64,000 bases of DNA from assembly GCA_017311315.1 (NCBI GenBank), contig CM029654.1:12459448-12523447 (forward strand), given 5' to 3'. Of this stretch, positions 48,249 through 60,200 are shown piece after piece. Each line of letters starts with the position of its first letter. Position 1 is the first letter of the stretch. The DNA is from Dendrocalamus latiflorus (taxonomy: Eukaryota > Streptophyta > Magnoliopsida > Poales > Poaceae). The notes beneath the pieces are model-generated. The model saw only the letters and a program-made list of their open reading frames with translations, had not been told where the DNA came from and did not search any database. Made by a program: the position numbers and the translations under genes.

Positions 48249-48677
48249 TAGTTGTGTGTCCATGTTAGAGGTGTGCGTGTGTGTTATTAGTGCCCGACTA
48301 ATTAGCCGTGCGTGTATGTATGTACATGTGTGAGTCCAAGACTTGGGTGCATGCGTGTATTTGTTTCAGGGATAGTTGGCTATATAACTCCAAGTCATAT
48401 GCACTTTTTTTAGGTTGAGTTTTATGAAGAGTTAAATAAACCAGAAAATCATCATGTTTGACGGCAAGGTTATTTTTATGTTCTTGTTATTTCTTTCCCT
48501 AAGAATTCATCTACGCTCAAGGGTGATTCGTTCTTCAGTTCTTGCTTTGTGGCGCACTTGGGCAGGAGATCATCTACCTATCTTTGCTGCTATTGGTTCC
48601 GTTCGTAAGTTGCCTGGGAGGTAGGGAAAGGAGGAATGCATGGGCTTTAGCATGGCCTGGGTTTGTGAACTCCTGAA

Positions 48678-50090
48678 TGTTGGTGATATGCCCTAGAGGC
48701 AACATGGAGATGTTGAATATATCACATACTATGTTTATGATACATTGCTTTGTTCCTTGAAATAGACATTATCATTATTGATCAATGAGTATGTGACTTA
48801 TTCATGAGACTCTTAATGCCAAAATGTTGCTATTTCTAAATGATCCCTAATTATATATCATATGAGGAACAAATATGATTCAAAGATCAGCATATGTATT
48901 GATTGATGATCATGTCTCATGGATCATGGTATGGAGATACCAAATCAATAATATGAACATGTGTTAGTGAACATATGTTGGATAGACCCGCCATGAGACA
49001 CTGCAGAGATTCCATGTGTCATCAGTTGGTCTCAAGTAGTGTTTATGTAGAATCCTTAGACTTGAGATCATCATGGTTCCCAACATGCGTAGTAGCCTAT
49101 TTTGGGACTACTAACCACTACTCCGTAACTGGGTAGTCATAAAATTAGTCTTCGGGTTTGTTATGAAACATGTAGTGCGATGTGAATGATCAAGATAGAA
49201 TTTGCCCCTCCTTATAGGAGAGATATCTCTGGGCCCCTCGATGTAATGGATTATGAAAGTGCATGGCCATGCCAAGGTGATTGAGGAGTCAATCACGAGT
49301 TTATAATCCATCACGGAATCGAGAGAGTGATTGAGCTATTAAGAGGATGACACAGGTCTCGCCTTGAGCTCAATCTATATCGTGAGGCAAAGAGATTCGT
49401 ACATGAGAACATTACAGGTTCAGCCGATATGATCTTTACGTATACTTTGGGGTTAATATGTTTTACTAGAGGCCGCTATTAACAGGGTGACCGGAAAGAC
49501 GTTTCCGGGTTGCGACCAAGTATACGTGAACCTACAGGGTCGCACACTTAACGGGTTGGAACACTAATTCGAATGTGATTCGGATGTGGGCTCAATTCGG
49601 ATAGAGATCCGAATAGACTCCTATTGGGCCTCGGTCCACGAGGCCCAAGTGAGGAGGTCTATATATATGGAGGCGAGGGGCTGAAGGGTGTATGCTTCTG
49701 TTAATCCCGAGCCAAACCCTAGCCACCACCTCCCGAGCCAAACCCTAGCCGCTCGCGAGTGCTGGTACACTCACGATCGGCGTTCCAGCCCCGGACGTGT
49801 GGATACCGGTGGAGGCGCTGCTCGTTGCAGCGTTGATCGGCATCAACAATCTACAGATTGGATCTTGCACGTGGTGTGGTTGATCGCGTGGAGGAGACGA
49901 TCTGTTTAGGACGATCGACTAATTCCACTACTACCTCGACGCACGTGGTTGGATCGGCTTCTCCAACTCTTCTTCCGCTGCGCTGCGCGTCTAGTGGTAA
50001 CGTTCCATGATCCCTCCTTAGCATGATGTCCTGGTGTGCGCGGTAGAAAAATTTTGTTTTCTGCTATCGTAGCCTACGCGCATTCCTTCA
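48678..50090 (+). mobile_element. Solo LTR of a copia-type element
   Basis: Begins TGTTGGTGATATGCCCTAGA and ends CATTCCTTCA. CTGAA flanks both sides (48673-48677 and 50091-50095). The GATATGCCCTAGAGGCAA start is common to a widespread grass copia-type LTR. TCTATATATATGG near 49660 is its likely TATA region. No internal domain is present, so it arose by LTR-LTR recombination. Confidence 0.88.
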
Positions 50091-50450
50091 CTGAACTCAA
50101 TCGCTGTTGCCGTGTGAACGCGTGTTGCCAGCGGTTGCTGCTATTTTGGTGTGGAGAACAGGCACAGAAGTGTTGTCAAATCCTATACTGCTACCGTTAT
50201 TCAGTTGGTAAGAAATTACAAGTTTCTTTACATGCTAAAACCTGTTGATTCTTGAGCTGCCGAGAAAGATCAAGTAGTAGCTGGCTGACCAAACCAAGTG
50301 ATTACTGGTTGCTGTTGCTAATTATTTGGTACGTGAGAAGGGAAGACAGAGAAAATTATGGGAAGAACCTGTTGCTAAGAGGAAAGTACCATGAAAGATT
50401 AGGCCAATGATATGCGACAACTAGAGATTACTAGTTATGATGTATCATCT

Positions 50451-50462
50451 TGGTATCAGAGC
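50451..50462 (+). other. Primer-binding site (initiator tRNA-Met)
   Basis: TGGTATCAGAGC, complementary to the 3' end of initiator tRNA-Met, lies three bases inside the 5' LTR. Confidence 0.85.
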
Positions 50463-50479
50463 ATGATTGATCATGACAC

Positions 50480-51798
50480 GTGGTTACTCATTTTTTTCTT
50501 GATGGCGGCTTCCATGAAGACGATAATCATGTTGAGGCAATCAGGGATGCACCCCAATATGCGGTACCTTTGCTGCCCAAGGTGTGCTTATGGCTTGAAG
50601 CTACACGTGACTACTTTTTGGATTATCATCGGAAGCTTAAATGGAAGGTTGATGTTTTGGGAGCATGAATTGACACATTAACGGAGGCTATATGTGACTG
50701 GCCACCATAGTTTCAGCATGCTGAATGGGTTTCTCAAAACCTTGAACGACGTGCACGCTTTGAAGATGACAATCAAGAGATAGACTTTGATGGTGCAGCA
50801 GGCTTTGCTCCACAACTGTGGTGTGCTCAAGACCATTCTGGAGCTAACCATGATGGAGGCGTGCGTGATAGAGGTATTGTTTGTGGTGGAGGCATGCATC
50901 ATAGCGTTGATTTTGCTCAACGTGTTGCCATGGATAATAGCATCAAGCGAATCAAAATTTCTATACCATCGTTCAATGGTAAAGCTGAACTTGAGGAGTA
51001 CTTAGAGTTGGAGATGCACGTCAATCAAATTTTTAACAGCCATCATTATATTAAGGACAAGAAGATTCATTGGTGACAATTGAGTTCACCAGATACGCTC
51101 TACTTTTGTGGAACCAACCGTGTCGTGCAAGAGCTCATCTAGATACTTAGGTGCAATTGAAGAATATTTTGAGACGATGTTTTGTTCTAGCACACTACAC
51201 TAGGACCTTGTACAATTAGGTACAACAATTGCATCCAGGTACTTCTAGTGTTGATGAATACTATAACGAGATAGAGATGTTAATGATCTGTATAGGGAAG
51301 GAAAGCATGATGAGCCTACTATGACATATTTTTTTAATGGATTGAATGAGGATGTGCAAGATAGGGTGGAGATGATCCATTACTACAACATCCAAGACTT
51401 GTTGCATCAAGCCGAATGTGTTAAACACCCAAACAAACTCATGGAGGCGTCCATTATAGCAATGCGATGATGTTGGTTCACACTTCAAAGTGACGATATC
51501 AAACCATTCAAATGGTGCTCTTACAAAGGAAGTAAGCAATGAAGGTAAAGAAGCAACTAAAGCTGATTCTAGTTTGCCTTCTAATGTTCGTACTAGAGAA
51601 ATTGAGTATTTCAAGTGCAAGAAAAGAGGGCATATGATGCATAATTGTCCAAATCAACGGAGGATGCTTATCACTAAAGATGGCTATGTTTCGACAAATT
51701 CTAGTAGTAATTCTAAAAGTGAAAAGTCTGAAGAGGAGAGTATGTGCACATATGAAACAGGGCCATCAAAAGATGATATGCCAATGCTAGAAAAATGA
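50480..51798 (+). pseudogene. Gypsy gag remnant
   Basis: Capsid-type motifs occur in shifting frames: IKISIPSFNGKAELEEYLEL near 50945, then GTSSVDEYYNEIEM near 51240, FNGLNEDVQDRVEM near 51335, and a zinc-knuckle region YFKCKKRGHMMHNCPN near 51610. A TGA at 51074-51076 and later frameshifts break it. The first Cys of the CCHC knuckle is replaced by Tyr. Confidence 0.8.
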
Positions 51799-51889
51799 AA
51801 CATGCTCATCAAGAAAGTAAAAGGTACTGAAATTGAAGCTAAGGGGTAACATATGGGTGTCTTTCAAACGGAGTGCAAAATCAAAGATA

Positions 51890-52010
51890 AAATATACAAG
51901 TTGATCATAGATGGCGGGAGTTTCGCCAATGCAATTAGAAAGGATTTGGTATACGCTTTAGGGTTGTCCACATGGAGGTATCCTCAACCATACCACGTGG
52001 CGTGGCTATA
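51890..52010 (+). pseudogene. Gypsy aspartic protease fragment
   Basis: Contains LIIDGGSFANAI followed by KDLVYALGLSTW, the usual active site and flap-side wording of plant gypsy proteases. It is followed by a stop at 52010-52012, and no RT follows before the polypurine tract. Confidence 0.7.
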
Positions 52011-52305
52011 GAACTATGGGAGACAATAACTTACAAGGTGCATGTTCCATTTTATTATTGGTGACTATGTTGATAAGGTAGATTGCGGCGTAGTTCTAAT
52101 GAATGCATGTGGGTTACTGTTGTGAAGACCATGGCAATATTATTACAATGCTACACATGAGGGATGGTCCAACACATATACCTTCGTATATGGAGGAAAG
52201 AAGCATGTGTTGAAACCGAAATTAGAAAGTGTTATCCATATTGATAAAGAAATTCAACAAAGAAGAAGGCTCTAAAAGTCATCCCAAAGTCGAGGACAGC
52301 TTTGC

Positions 52306-52320
52306 TTAAAGGGGAGTGGA
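52306..52320 (+). other. Polypurine tract
   Basis: TTAAAGGGGAGTGGA immediately precedes the 3' LTR. Confidence 0.75.
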
Positions 52321-53496
52321 TGATACAGTGTCAAGTAACACTACTATTACATCTATGATGGCCAAGAGGGAGGAAAGGAAAGAAGGCCAAGGAGAGCAGA
52401 CTCAAGGGCCAAGTGGTGCACAAATTTACGTGCGCAATTTAGGCTGCATAAGTGCGGCACATGTGCGTGCACGTGGAAAGCAGGCAGGACACGCTGCATG
52501 ACCTTGATCGCATTCATGTGGCATTCGGATAGCATGCATTGCGTATACAGCCGAAGGCGCATGAGGCCCAACAGGTGCAAGTGGTGTGTAAGGCACACAG
52601 AGTGAAACCAAAGGATTTCTTTCTCGTTGGGTCCATCCAGACTGAATTCTAGTTGACTTTGAACATGAGTTGTCATGTATAAGAATCAATTGTTGTTTTT
52701 TAGTCGGTTGTATGCGTGAGTTAAATTAGTGCATGTCTAATTAGTCGTGTGTCATGTTAGAGGTGTGTGTGTATTATTAGTGATGGCTAATTAGTTGTGT
52801 GTGCATGCATGTACGTGCGTGAGTCCATGTAACTTGAAAGCACGTGCTCCTGAACTCAATCACTGCTGACATGTGAACGCGTGTTGCCAGGGGTTGCTGC
52901 TATTTTGGCGTGTAGAACAAGCACAGAAGTGCTATCGAATCCTCTACTACTGTTGATGTTCGGTTGATGAGGAATTACAAATTTCTTTACACGCTGAAAA
53001 CCTGTTGATTATTGAGCTGCCAAGAAAGATTAAGGTGGTGATCAACTCGGCTTAAAAGCTCATGGCTTATGGCTGAAAACACTGTAGCTGGCTGAAAAAA
53101 GCACTGTAGCTGACAGAGGCTTATTTCGCATAGTTAAATTTAAAAAAAATATAAAAATATAAAAAAAAATATGTTAGCCCATTACGTATAATACAAACAA
53201 ATACGGGAAAAAAAGAACCGGCAAAAAAGCTCAAAAAAAACAAAAGTTCAGAAAAAGACGAAATTTATGAATAGTGAAAAATAAGCCAGAAGCCAGAAGT
53301 CATAAGCCGAGTTGATCACAACCTAAGTGTAGCTGGCTGACCAAACCAAGTGATTACTGGTTGCTGCTTTTAATTATTTGGTACGTGAGAAGAGAAGACA
53401 AAAAACTGCAGGAAGAAGCTGCTGTTAGAGGAAAGTACCGTGAAAGATCGGGCCAACAACACGCGTCGATTAGAGATTATTAGTTGGATCGTAGCA
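52321..53496 (+). repeat. 3' LTR (with MITE insertion)
   Basis: Shares CTCAAGGGCCAAGTG, CACAAATTTA(C/T)GTGCGCAATTTAGGC and TTGAGCTGCC(A/G)AGAAAGAT with the 5' LTR. It ends GTAGCA before the CTTAT duplication. Confidence 0.87.
53034..53323 (+). mobile_element. MITE family A copy in the 3' LTR
   Basis: Terminal repeats GGTGGTGATCAACTCGGCTT and AAGCCGAGTTGATCACAACC, flanked by TAA at 53031-53033 and 53324-53326. The sister LTR near 50271 shows the uninterrupted site. Confidence 0.92.
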
Positions 53497-53501
53497 CTTA
53501 T

Positions 53502-54593
53502 GGTTTCTCCTGAACAAATAAATAGGACGATTTCTCCGCCGTCGTTTTGAAGCAGCTTTTTCGAAACAGTTTATCGAATTATCTGTATTCGTTTCATTTA
53601 CACAAGCACCTATGTTAATGCCAAAAGCCACCAACCGTAGCAATAAGCCATGGTCGTAGCCAAAAAGCCATCAATCATAGGCTCTATTCTTTTTTATTTT
53701 TTGTGACTTTTGATCTCAGCTTCTTTAAAAACCAAAACAACCGTCTTAAAAAACACAACCAACAATCATTAGTTAAAAAGCATGGAGCGATAAGCTATCT
53801 GCAAGGGCTACTCGTCACTGGGTTTGGTTAAAAAAAAGCATCTTGGCTTAGCAAGGAATAAACTAAGTGTACGGCCAGTCAACAGGGGTCGTTAGCAAGC
53901 CCCATCCCTTCTCATTTCCTTTGCATCGATGTCTGGTCTTCAACCGTGTAAGTCCAACTGTTCGTGTCATGAGTGTGCATATGTGGAAACACAGCAGCAC
54001 AGTGGAGGAAAAGGACGAGTGCTTTCGCCAGATCTCACACGCATAGGCAGCGGTTTTGGCGTCCACTACAGCGGCCTATCGTTTACGGCCCTGTTGCTTT
54101 TTAAAGCTGCTTAGCAGCAGAGGAAAAGCCGCTTTTTTCTTAATAGTAAATAGTTTTTTTATAATATCTTCTTTTCAATAAAGTATTTTTTTTCAAAATG
54201 ACATTTGTAGTATAGCAATTTTATTTATATCGATCAAAATTACATATGGATATTTCTTTTTTCTACAAGATTCTCTATAAATTATTAATTTTCACCTTTT
54301 TAATATGAACTATCCTGTATACACCTTTTTAAACAACCAAGGTTAATGGAACAGTGGGACCATTCAAGATTCGTAGGCACCGCATGGAAAACAAATAAAA
54401 TGCGGGCATTTGCATGTACAAAATTGTTAAATTTGTGTTTCAAATACGAAAATTTTATAGGACGGTTGTCTAGAACTAACTGAAAAATGATCGTAAGGTT
54501 TGTATATTCCAAACAAGGCCGGAAGCAAGAGAATGCTATGGGTGAAAATGGCCATCAAACCTCCGAGAAATTGATCTGGTGCAAGAAGCTATT
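53502..54593. other. Intergenic DNA with degenerate MITE pieces
   Basis: Family C-like wording lies at 53500-53690 and a degraded family B-like element at about 54079-54305. No gene was seen. Confidence 0.35.
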
Positions 54594-54881
54594 GGTTGTG
54601 ATCAAAATGGCTTAAGCTTTTGGCTTCAGCTTATTTTTGCACTATTCATAAATTTCGTCTTTTTCTGAACTTTTGGCTTTTTTTTGAGTTTTTTTACCGG
54701 TTCTTTTTTTCCTCGTATTTGTTTGTATTATACGTAATGGGCTAACATGTTTTTTCTATTTTTAAATTTTTTTAAATTTAATTATGGTAAATAAGCCTCT
54801 GTCAGCTACAGTGCTTTTTTCAGCCAGCTACAGTGTTTTCAGCCATAAGCCACGGGCTTTTCAGCCATTTTGATCACAACC
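54594..54881 (-). mobile_element. MITE family A copy (reverse)
   Basis: Ends GGTTGTGATCAAAATGGCTT and AGCCATTTTGATCACAACC, flanked by ATT at 54591-54593 and 54882-54884. Confidence 0.9.
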
Positions 54882-55334
54882 ATTATCACACGCCAAGAGT
54901 TGTGCTTCAACTGGCTGTGGCATTGTGTTTGTGGTAAATGGGAGGCTTGTTCCTATTTAGGTAATGGCCTTTCTCACCAATGCCTGGCTTCAAATTTCTT
55001 GTTTCTTTTTTTTTTTCCCTTTTGGCTGGTTGGTCAATTGAATGATCTGAGTTCATGACATGTATAGTCATTTTAGTCAAAGCTCCAGATGGCATGTGCC
55101 TCACTGATTTATCTTCCGCCAACGCATGTGTTGTCAGAAATTTAACCCGACCTTATTACCTAGAACGTCCAATTCCACATCAGATGAACTGAACAAATGT
55201 AGCATAGTGTTACACTCTGGCGCCCTTTCTTATGCGCAATAGCTTTTGGATTGGATCAGAGATTGTGAGATACGACACGAATGTGCACGGCATCAAGAAC
55301 GGAAAGATGAATCTTGTAAAGAGAACCAAAATAA

Positions 55335-55597
55335 CGAGATCAGTTGGGCTTTTTTGGTAGCTTATGGCTGAAAGCACTGCAGCTGGCTGAAAAAACACTG
55401 TAGCTGACAGAGGCTTATTTAGCATAATTAAATTTAAAAAATTAGAAAAAAATGTTAGCCTATTACGTATAATACAAACAAATACGGGAAAAAAGAACCG
55501 GCAAAAAAAGCACAAAAAAGCCAAAAAAATTAGAAAAAGACGAAATTTGTGAATAGTGAAAAATAAGCCAGAAGCTTAAGCCAAATTGATTAGGGCC
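55335..55597 (+). mobile_element. MITE family A copy
   Basis: Contains CTGTAGCTGACAGAGGCTTA and AGAACCGGCAAAAAAAGC, flanked by TAA at 55332-55334 and 55598-55600. Confidence 0.8.
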
Positions 55598-56375
55598 TAA
55601 AGTAACTATGATGAAAAAAAGATTTGACGAAGCCGATCGTAAATTCTTTAAGTACAATTTTAAAAGAGTATAAGGAATTGCCGCTCTCTCACAACCCTCT
55701 TGAATCTTTTAAAAACCTCAAATTCTTGCACTATACAAGAATCTAGTGCTAAAGAATAACTTAACCACTAATCCTTTGGTGTACCTTTACTTTTGGATGA
55801 GTAACTTCTCTGTTTTGTTGCTTAGGTTGTCCATGATCACCTCTAACGACTTTGTATAGTCTCTTTAGTCCTACTCTAAAGTAGAGTAGGAATTCTACTC
55901 AAAAAAAATAGAAATCATAATTTTATTGAAATTTATCTGGAATTTTTTATATCACATCTTTCTAAATCTTTAAAGACTAAGTACTTAAAGACATAGAAAC
56001 AACATGATACGTATGTATCATCTGTGCCGGTTGAAATGTGGCAGAGGATGCACATCCGCAAATGACTATGCAAATGGCAATACGGCCAACCCTCCCAACA
56101 TTTCATTGCATACGGTTTTCAGTGCAAGAAAGGCCTTCTTTCTTTTCGACTATCGACCATTGCAACAGATTCACTCACACAGAGCACTGTATTACCCTTA
56201 ACAGTATTTGCAAAGGCAGAGCAGAGCAGCATCTGCGTCCATCGACGTGCTCTACGTGGGAAAGATGCGAAATAATTTTACTAAGTGGGAACGGCTTTTG
56301 AGGCGGGAATGCAGGGATCGGGGAGAAAATGTCGGGATCCCTCTCGGCCAACGTGCCCCCCGGGACAAAGCCTAA
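55598..56375. other. Intergenic DNA, no gene recognised
   Basis: AT-rich with short frames only. Confidence 0.3.
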
Positions 56376-56690
56376 GATCAAGTACAATAATGGTCTTATA
56401 ACCAAGCTAGTCAGCATTCTTGCTGATGTGGAGGAGAGAAGAGAGGAGAGAGAGGAGAGCTTGGCTCTCATGCAAGCAACAAGCTGCACACGGGAGCCTA
56501 TGCAGTGGTGGGCCTAGATAATAAATGTATGTGAGGAGGAGTAGGAAAGAGAATGTGAGACATGGTACCATATAATAATAAAAAAACTTTTGTAGACAAA
56601 TAGAAGACAAATTATTGTATAACTTGGCTCTTATAACTTGACTTATAGCCAAGCACTTGGCTCTATTATTGGACTTGCTCTAATAAAATC
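56376..56690. mobile_element. Tourist-like MITE
   Basis: Inverted ends GATCAAGTACAATAATGG and CTATTATTGGACTTGCTC, flanked by TAA at 56373-56375 and 56691-56693. Confidence 0.7.
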
Positions 56691-56693
56691 GAC

Positions 56694-58142
56694 TGCTCTA
56701 CGGTTCAGCCCGCCTCCGGAATCCAACGAGCCGAGTCTACACATTGACGCTGGTACGAGTGTAACGTGGTGCTTATTTGGATTTTTAAGTTTGAGTTTAT
56801 GGTTTATTTTGTATTATAGTAATTTTTATATTATAATGGTTAGATGTTTTTTAATGTAATTAAATTTAAAAATAAAAATTTATATTATTATAGACAATAT
56901 AAAAAATAAAAAAGTAAAATAGAAAACAAAAAAAATCAGAAAAAGACAAAATTAAGAAGTTAAAAGCTAGAAACTCAAGCTCTAATGAGCGGATATAATT
57001 TCTGATGTCACTGTTACATGCGCGGTTTAAAATGGAGAAATTTTGTAAGAAAGTTTAAAGAAAACATACAGATTTTCATTAAATATTTATGTTCGAAACA
57101 ACCCATTCTTTGATCATATAAATAAATCATCCATATATATTCAGACAACTGGTGATATTTAAGATACCTTTTTCGCTTGGAGGTCTAAAAAATCCCACAA
57201 AAATCTTTAAATAAAAAAGCAACATTTCTGTAAAGCCTCTCATTAATTGAGATAAAAAGGAAAGATCTACGCAACTTATTTTGGTGCGGGTCAAATTATG
57301 ATGCAGATTATTTTGGTGGATCCCTCACCTCCTCCCTTGGCGGACGAGGTCTCCATCGCCGCAGCGCTGCCTATTCCTCAACTCACAGTAGGCCGTCGCC
57401 CAACTCCCATCACCATAACGTCATCATCCCTCCTCTTTTAGCTATAAACTGTTCGTCACACTCCTCTTGTTTTGTTAATGTGAAGAATTGAAAATTTGTG
57501 GATCTTTAGGTTATTCTCTAAGCTGCAGATTGCTTCCTGTTTCTTGATGTGGAGTACACCCCTCTGTGATGTTTATTGATTGATGTCATTTGTTTCTGAG
57601 CTTACTTGAATGGAGCTCGAACTTTGATCAAACTTAGGCTCAAGTTCGATCGGCAACCGAGGTTCGTTTAACCTCAGCTCGAGTTTGTTTCGAGCTCAAG
57701 TCTAGCGTAGCGGACTTGTTCAAGATCGGTTTATTTACCGCCCTACTCAAGAGCGTTTGATGAAAGGCACGTGCTTCGTCTTGTGGACGAGCCCATGGGC
57801 AGGGCAGTGGCACCCTTTGTTTTCATATATAGATGGCATTGCCAGTGCAGGACCCCCTGATCCGTATTGTAGTTTTGCTGTCCGTGTTGACAGAGCTGGT
57901 TTGGATTGGCTTGCCACTGATGCGAGTCTTTAATGTCTAGTGTCCGTATGTATTTGTCTCAACCACTGTGCAATGAAAAAAAACATACATGAATTTTAAA
58001 CAAAAGGAATTGCTATCCCATTTCTTCGACTGGCTGAGTCTTTCCTGAAAAATGAAAATGGGGCAAAGATGGCTGTTCCTTTTACACCACACTGTGATGG
58101 ACGAGAAGACAGGCGGGAGGGCGTTGCAATGCTGCTGGTTTT
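56694..58142. other. Intergenic DNA with a degenerate MITE
   Basis: A very diverged family A-like piece lies at about 56763-56990. At 57610-57720 repeated CTCGAGTT/GAGCTCGA motifs resemble dispersed repeat sequence. No gene was seen. Confidence 0.3.
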
Positions 58143-58845
58143 GGGCCTGCTTATTTTGACTTTAAACTTTTGGCTTATTTATCACTATTTCTAAATTTTA
58201 TTTTTTTCTAGTTTTTTTAGCTTTTTTACCGATTTATTTTTTGTATTCGTTTGCATTGTCCATGATGTGCTAACCTATTTTTTCTATTTTTAAAATTTAG
58301 TTATACCAAATAAGCCACCATCAGTTACAGTGTAATTTCATCCAGTTATAGTACAATTTTAACGATAAGCCACCTTATTTCAGATGGTGCTCAGTTGGGC
58401 TGAATTTTGGTGGCTTATGGCTGAATTTTCACTGTAGCTGGCTGAAATTACACTGCAGCTGATGGTGGTTTATTTAGCATAATTAAATTTAAAAAAATTT
58501 AAAAATAGAAAAAATGGGTTAGCCTATCATGTATAATGCAAACAAATACGGAACAAAAGAACTGATAAAAGAGCTAAAAAACTGAAAAAAATATAAAAAA
58601 AGACAAAATTTAAAAATAATAAAAAACTAGTTACGTGCCCGTGTATTGTAACGGAACTCATTAAATATATAGAGAATCGTGCTAGAGAAAAGAGTTGATC
58701 TGATCGGTTGATAAATGAAAAATAGTAAAAAGTTAAGGAAATAGAGCTATTGAAGAAGAATAGACGTACAACCATCATCAACTTATTTTTTATAATAGTA
58801 AAGATAAGTCAAAAACGAGAAATTCAAATCCAAACAAACGGGCCC
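58143..58845. mobile_element. Two family A MITEs head to head, one with a nested insertion
   Basis: 58143-58393 is a reverse copy (CTATTTTTAAAATTTAGTTA, AAATAAGCCACCATCAG). A forward copy follows directly (CACTGTAGCTGGCTGAAA near 58430). The forward copy is broken after AAATTTAAAAATAAT near 58622 and resumes at AAGATAAGTCAAAAACG near 58801. The insert (about 58626-58800) starts CTAGTTACGTGCCCGTG and ends TTATTTTTTATAATAGTA, the ends of a common grass MITE. Confidence 0.7.
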
Positions 58846-59045
58846 GTCTAACCGAACGGCACTTTTGCCTGCTCATCACGGCCGGGTCGCGCGGGACGTG
58901 ACGGCAAAGTGCTGCATTTGCGGAGAGGACAGACAATGCCTCTCCCACCAAGGCCGAGCGACGGGGCGTCCGTGAAATGATTGGACGCTATTCCCCAGTA
59001 CACCAGTAGACGGCGCCTTTTCCCTGCCCTTTTCCTTTTTTCTAA

Positions 59046-59276
59046 GAGCATCTCCAATAGTGACTTATGAGCTAGCTCTAAGCATATTATTTCATATTTT
59101 AATAGAAGAGAGAGAAAAGCTATCTCTTGATCAAGAGCTAGTCTCATACACACATTTCAAGATTATGTGAGAGTGTCATGTGAGGCTATTTATGTTATGA
59201 GCTATGTGCTAAAAGTTAGTACTATTGGAGAAGTTATCTTAGAGCTAGTAACTAGCTCATACTGTTGGAGATGCCC
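59046..59276. mobile_element. Tourist-like MITE
   Basis: Inverted ends GAGCATCTCCAATAGTG and CTGTTGGAGATGCCC, flanked by TAA at 59043-59045 and 59277-59279. Confidence 0.78.
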
Positions 59277-59279
59277 TAA

Positions 59280-60191
59280 CGACGGGGCAGCAGGGGTACG
59301 AGTATCCTTGGTTGGTGTAGGGGGGCTGACAACTTTTGGCTTTTGCTCATGGCCATATAGGCACAAGAGCCAGCTCGTTTCGGGTTCCTCAAAGATCGAA
59401 TCAACCATTTCAGATTTCACGTAGGATGATTCTAATATCTAAGCTCGTGCTCGTCAATTACTTTCTCCTTTTCTTCGCAAAAAAAAAAACTTCGTCCTTC
59501 CTATGAAAAAAAGTTTATCCTTCAACTTTTTGTGTTTCAAACTTGCAAGTTTGTCCACTGGTAGATTAACCAGCTTATTTTTTTTTATACCAGAGAAACC
59601 AGCTTATTTACTTGTAAGCGAGTTATCTATGAGTGATAAAAGTGATGGAAAATGAACGGGCGCAAGCTCCGTACAGCTCTCCGTTTTTCTTTGTCAGCTT
59701 AGCTTTTCAGATAAGTATGAGTGAATTACTCGTTTTTCTTTGTCAACTTAGCTTTTTAGATAAATTTGTTAGTGTATGCAATTTAATATGGTATTAGAGC
59801 TATTTTTCCAGTTGATGTAATTAAAAAAATATAACTATAGCCTACTTTTACTCTACATCTTAGGTATGAGAGAATGCACGTGAGAAAAAAAAGTGTTGAA
59901 GTATAAGGTTTTGGATGAAATAAGTGATGCATGTAACTCAATATCTGAACTGGGCCGGCCAGTTCAAAAGTAGTTTCTGCTTACCAAGGCCACGTCCAAG
60001 CCCAATGCACGTTCCACCCACATCACGGCCTGCTACCCTCCACCTCTCGAAGACGCTCGCGTACGTAGGCGGCGCGGGACGGCGCACGCGCGGCCCGCCA
60101 AGTGCAAGGCAGCAGCGACCGGAGCATCCGGCGGTCGGTAGTCGCCGACCGGAGTTATCGTGCGGTGCAAAGTAGTAGCTTCCTCCCAGGC
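59280..60191. other. Intergenic DNA, no gene recognised
   Basis: A GC-rich patch at 59960-60150 has open frames but no recognised motif. Confidence 0.3.
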
Positions 60192-60200
60192 CTAAATACA

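Larger units (their letters stand above)
47456..50447 (+). repeat. 5' LTR (with two insertions)
   Basis: Aligns with the 3' LTR in blocks at 47490-47913, 48249-48345 and 50091-50447. Interruptions are the SINE at 47914-48248, a segment at about 48350-48670 missing from the other LTR, and the copia LTR at 48678-50090. Confidence 0.85.
47456..53496 (+). mobile_element. Non-autonomous Ty3-gypsy element with nested insertions
   Basis: The flanking duplication CTTAT is at 47451-47455 and 53497-53501. The 5' LTR (47456-50447) begins TGATTTGATGTCAAC; the 3' LTR (52321-53496) begins TGATACAGTGTCAAG, preceded by a polypurine tract at 52306-52320. The internal region is only about 1.9 kb, with gag and protease remnants and no RT or integrase. 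The 5' LTR contains a SINE and a solo copia LTR; the 3' LTR contains a MITE and lacks about 310 bases present in the 5' LTR. Confidence 0.88.
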
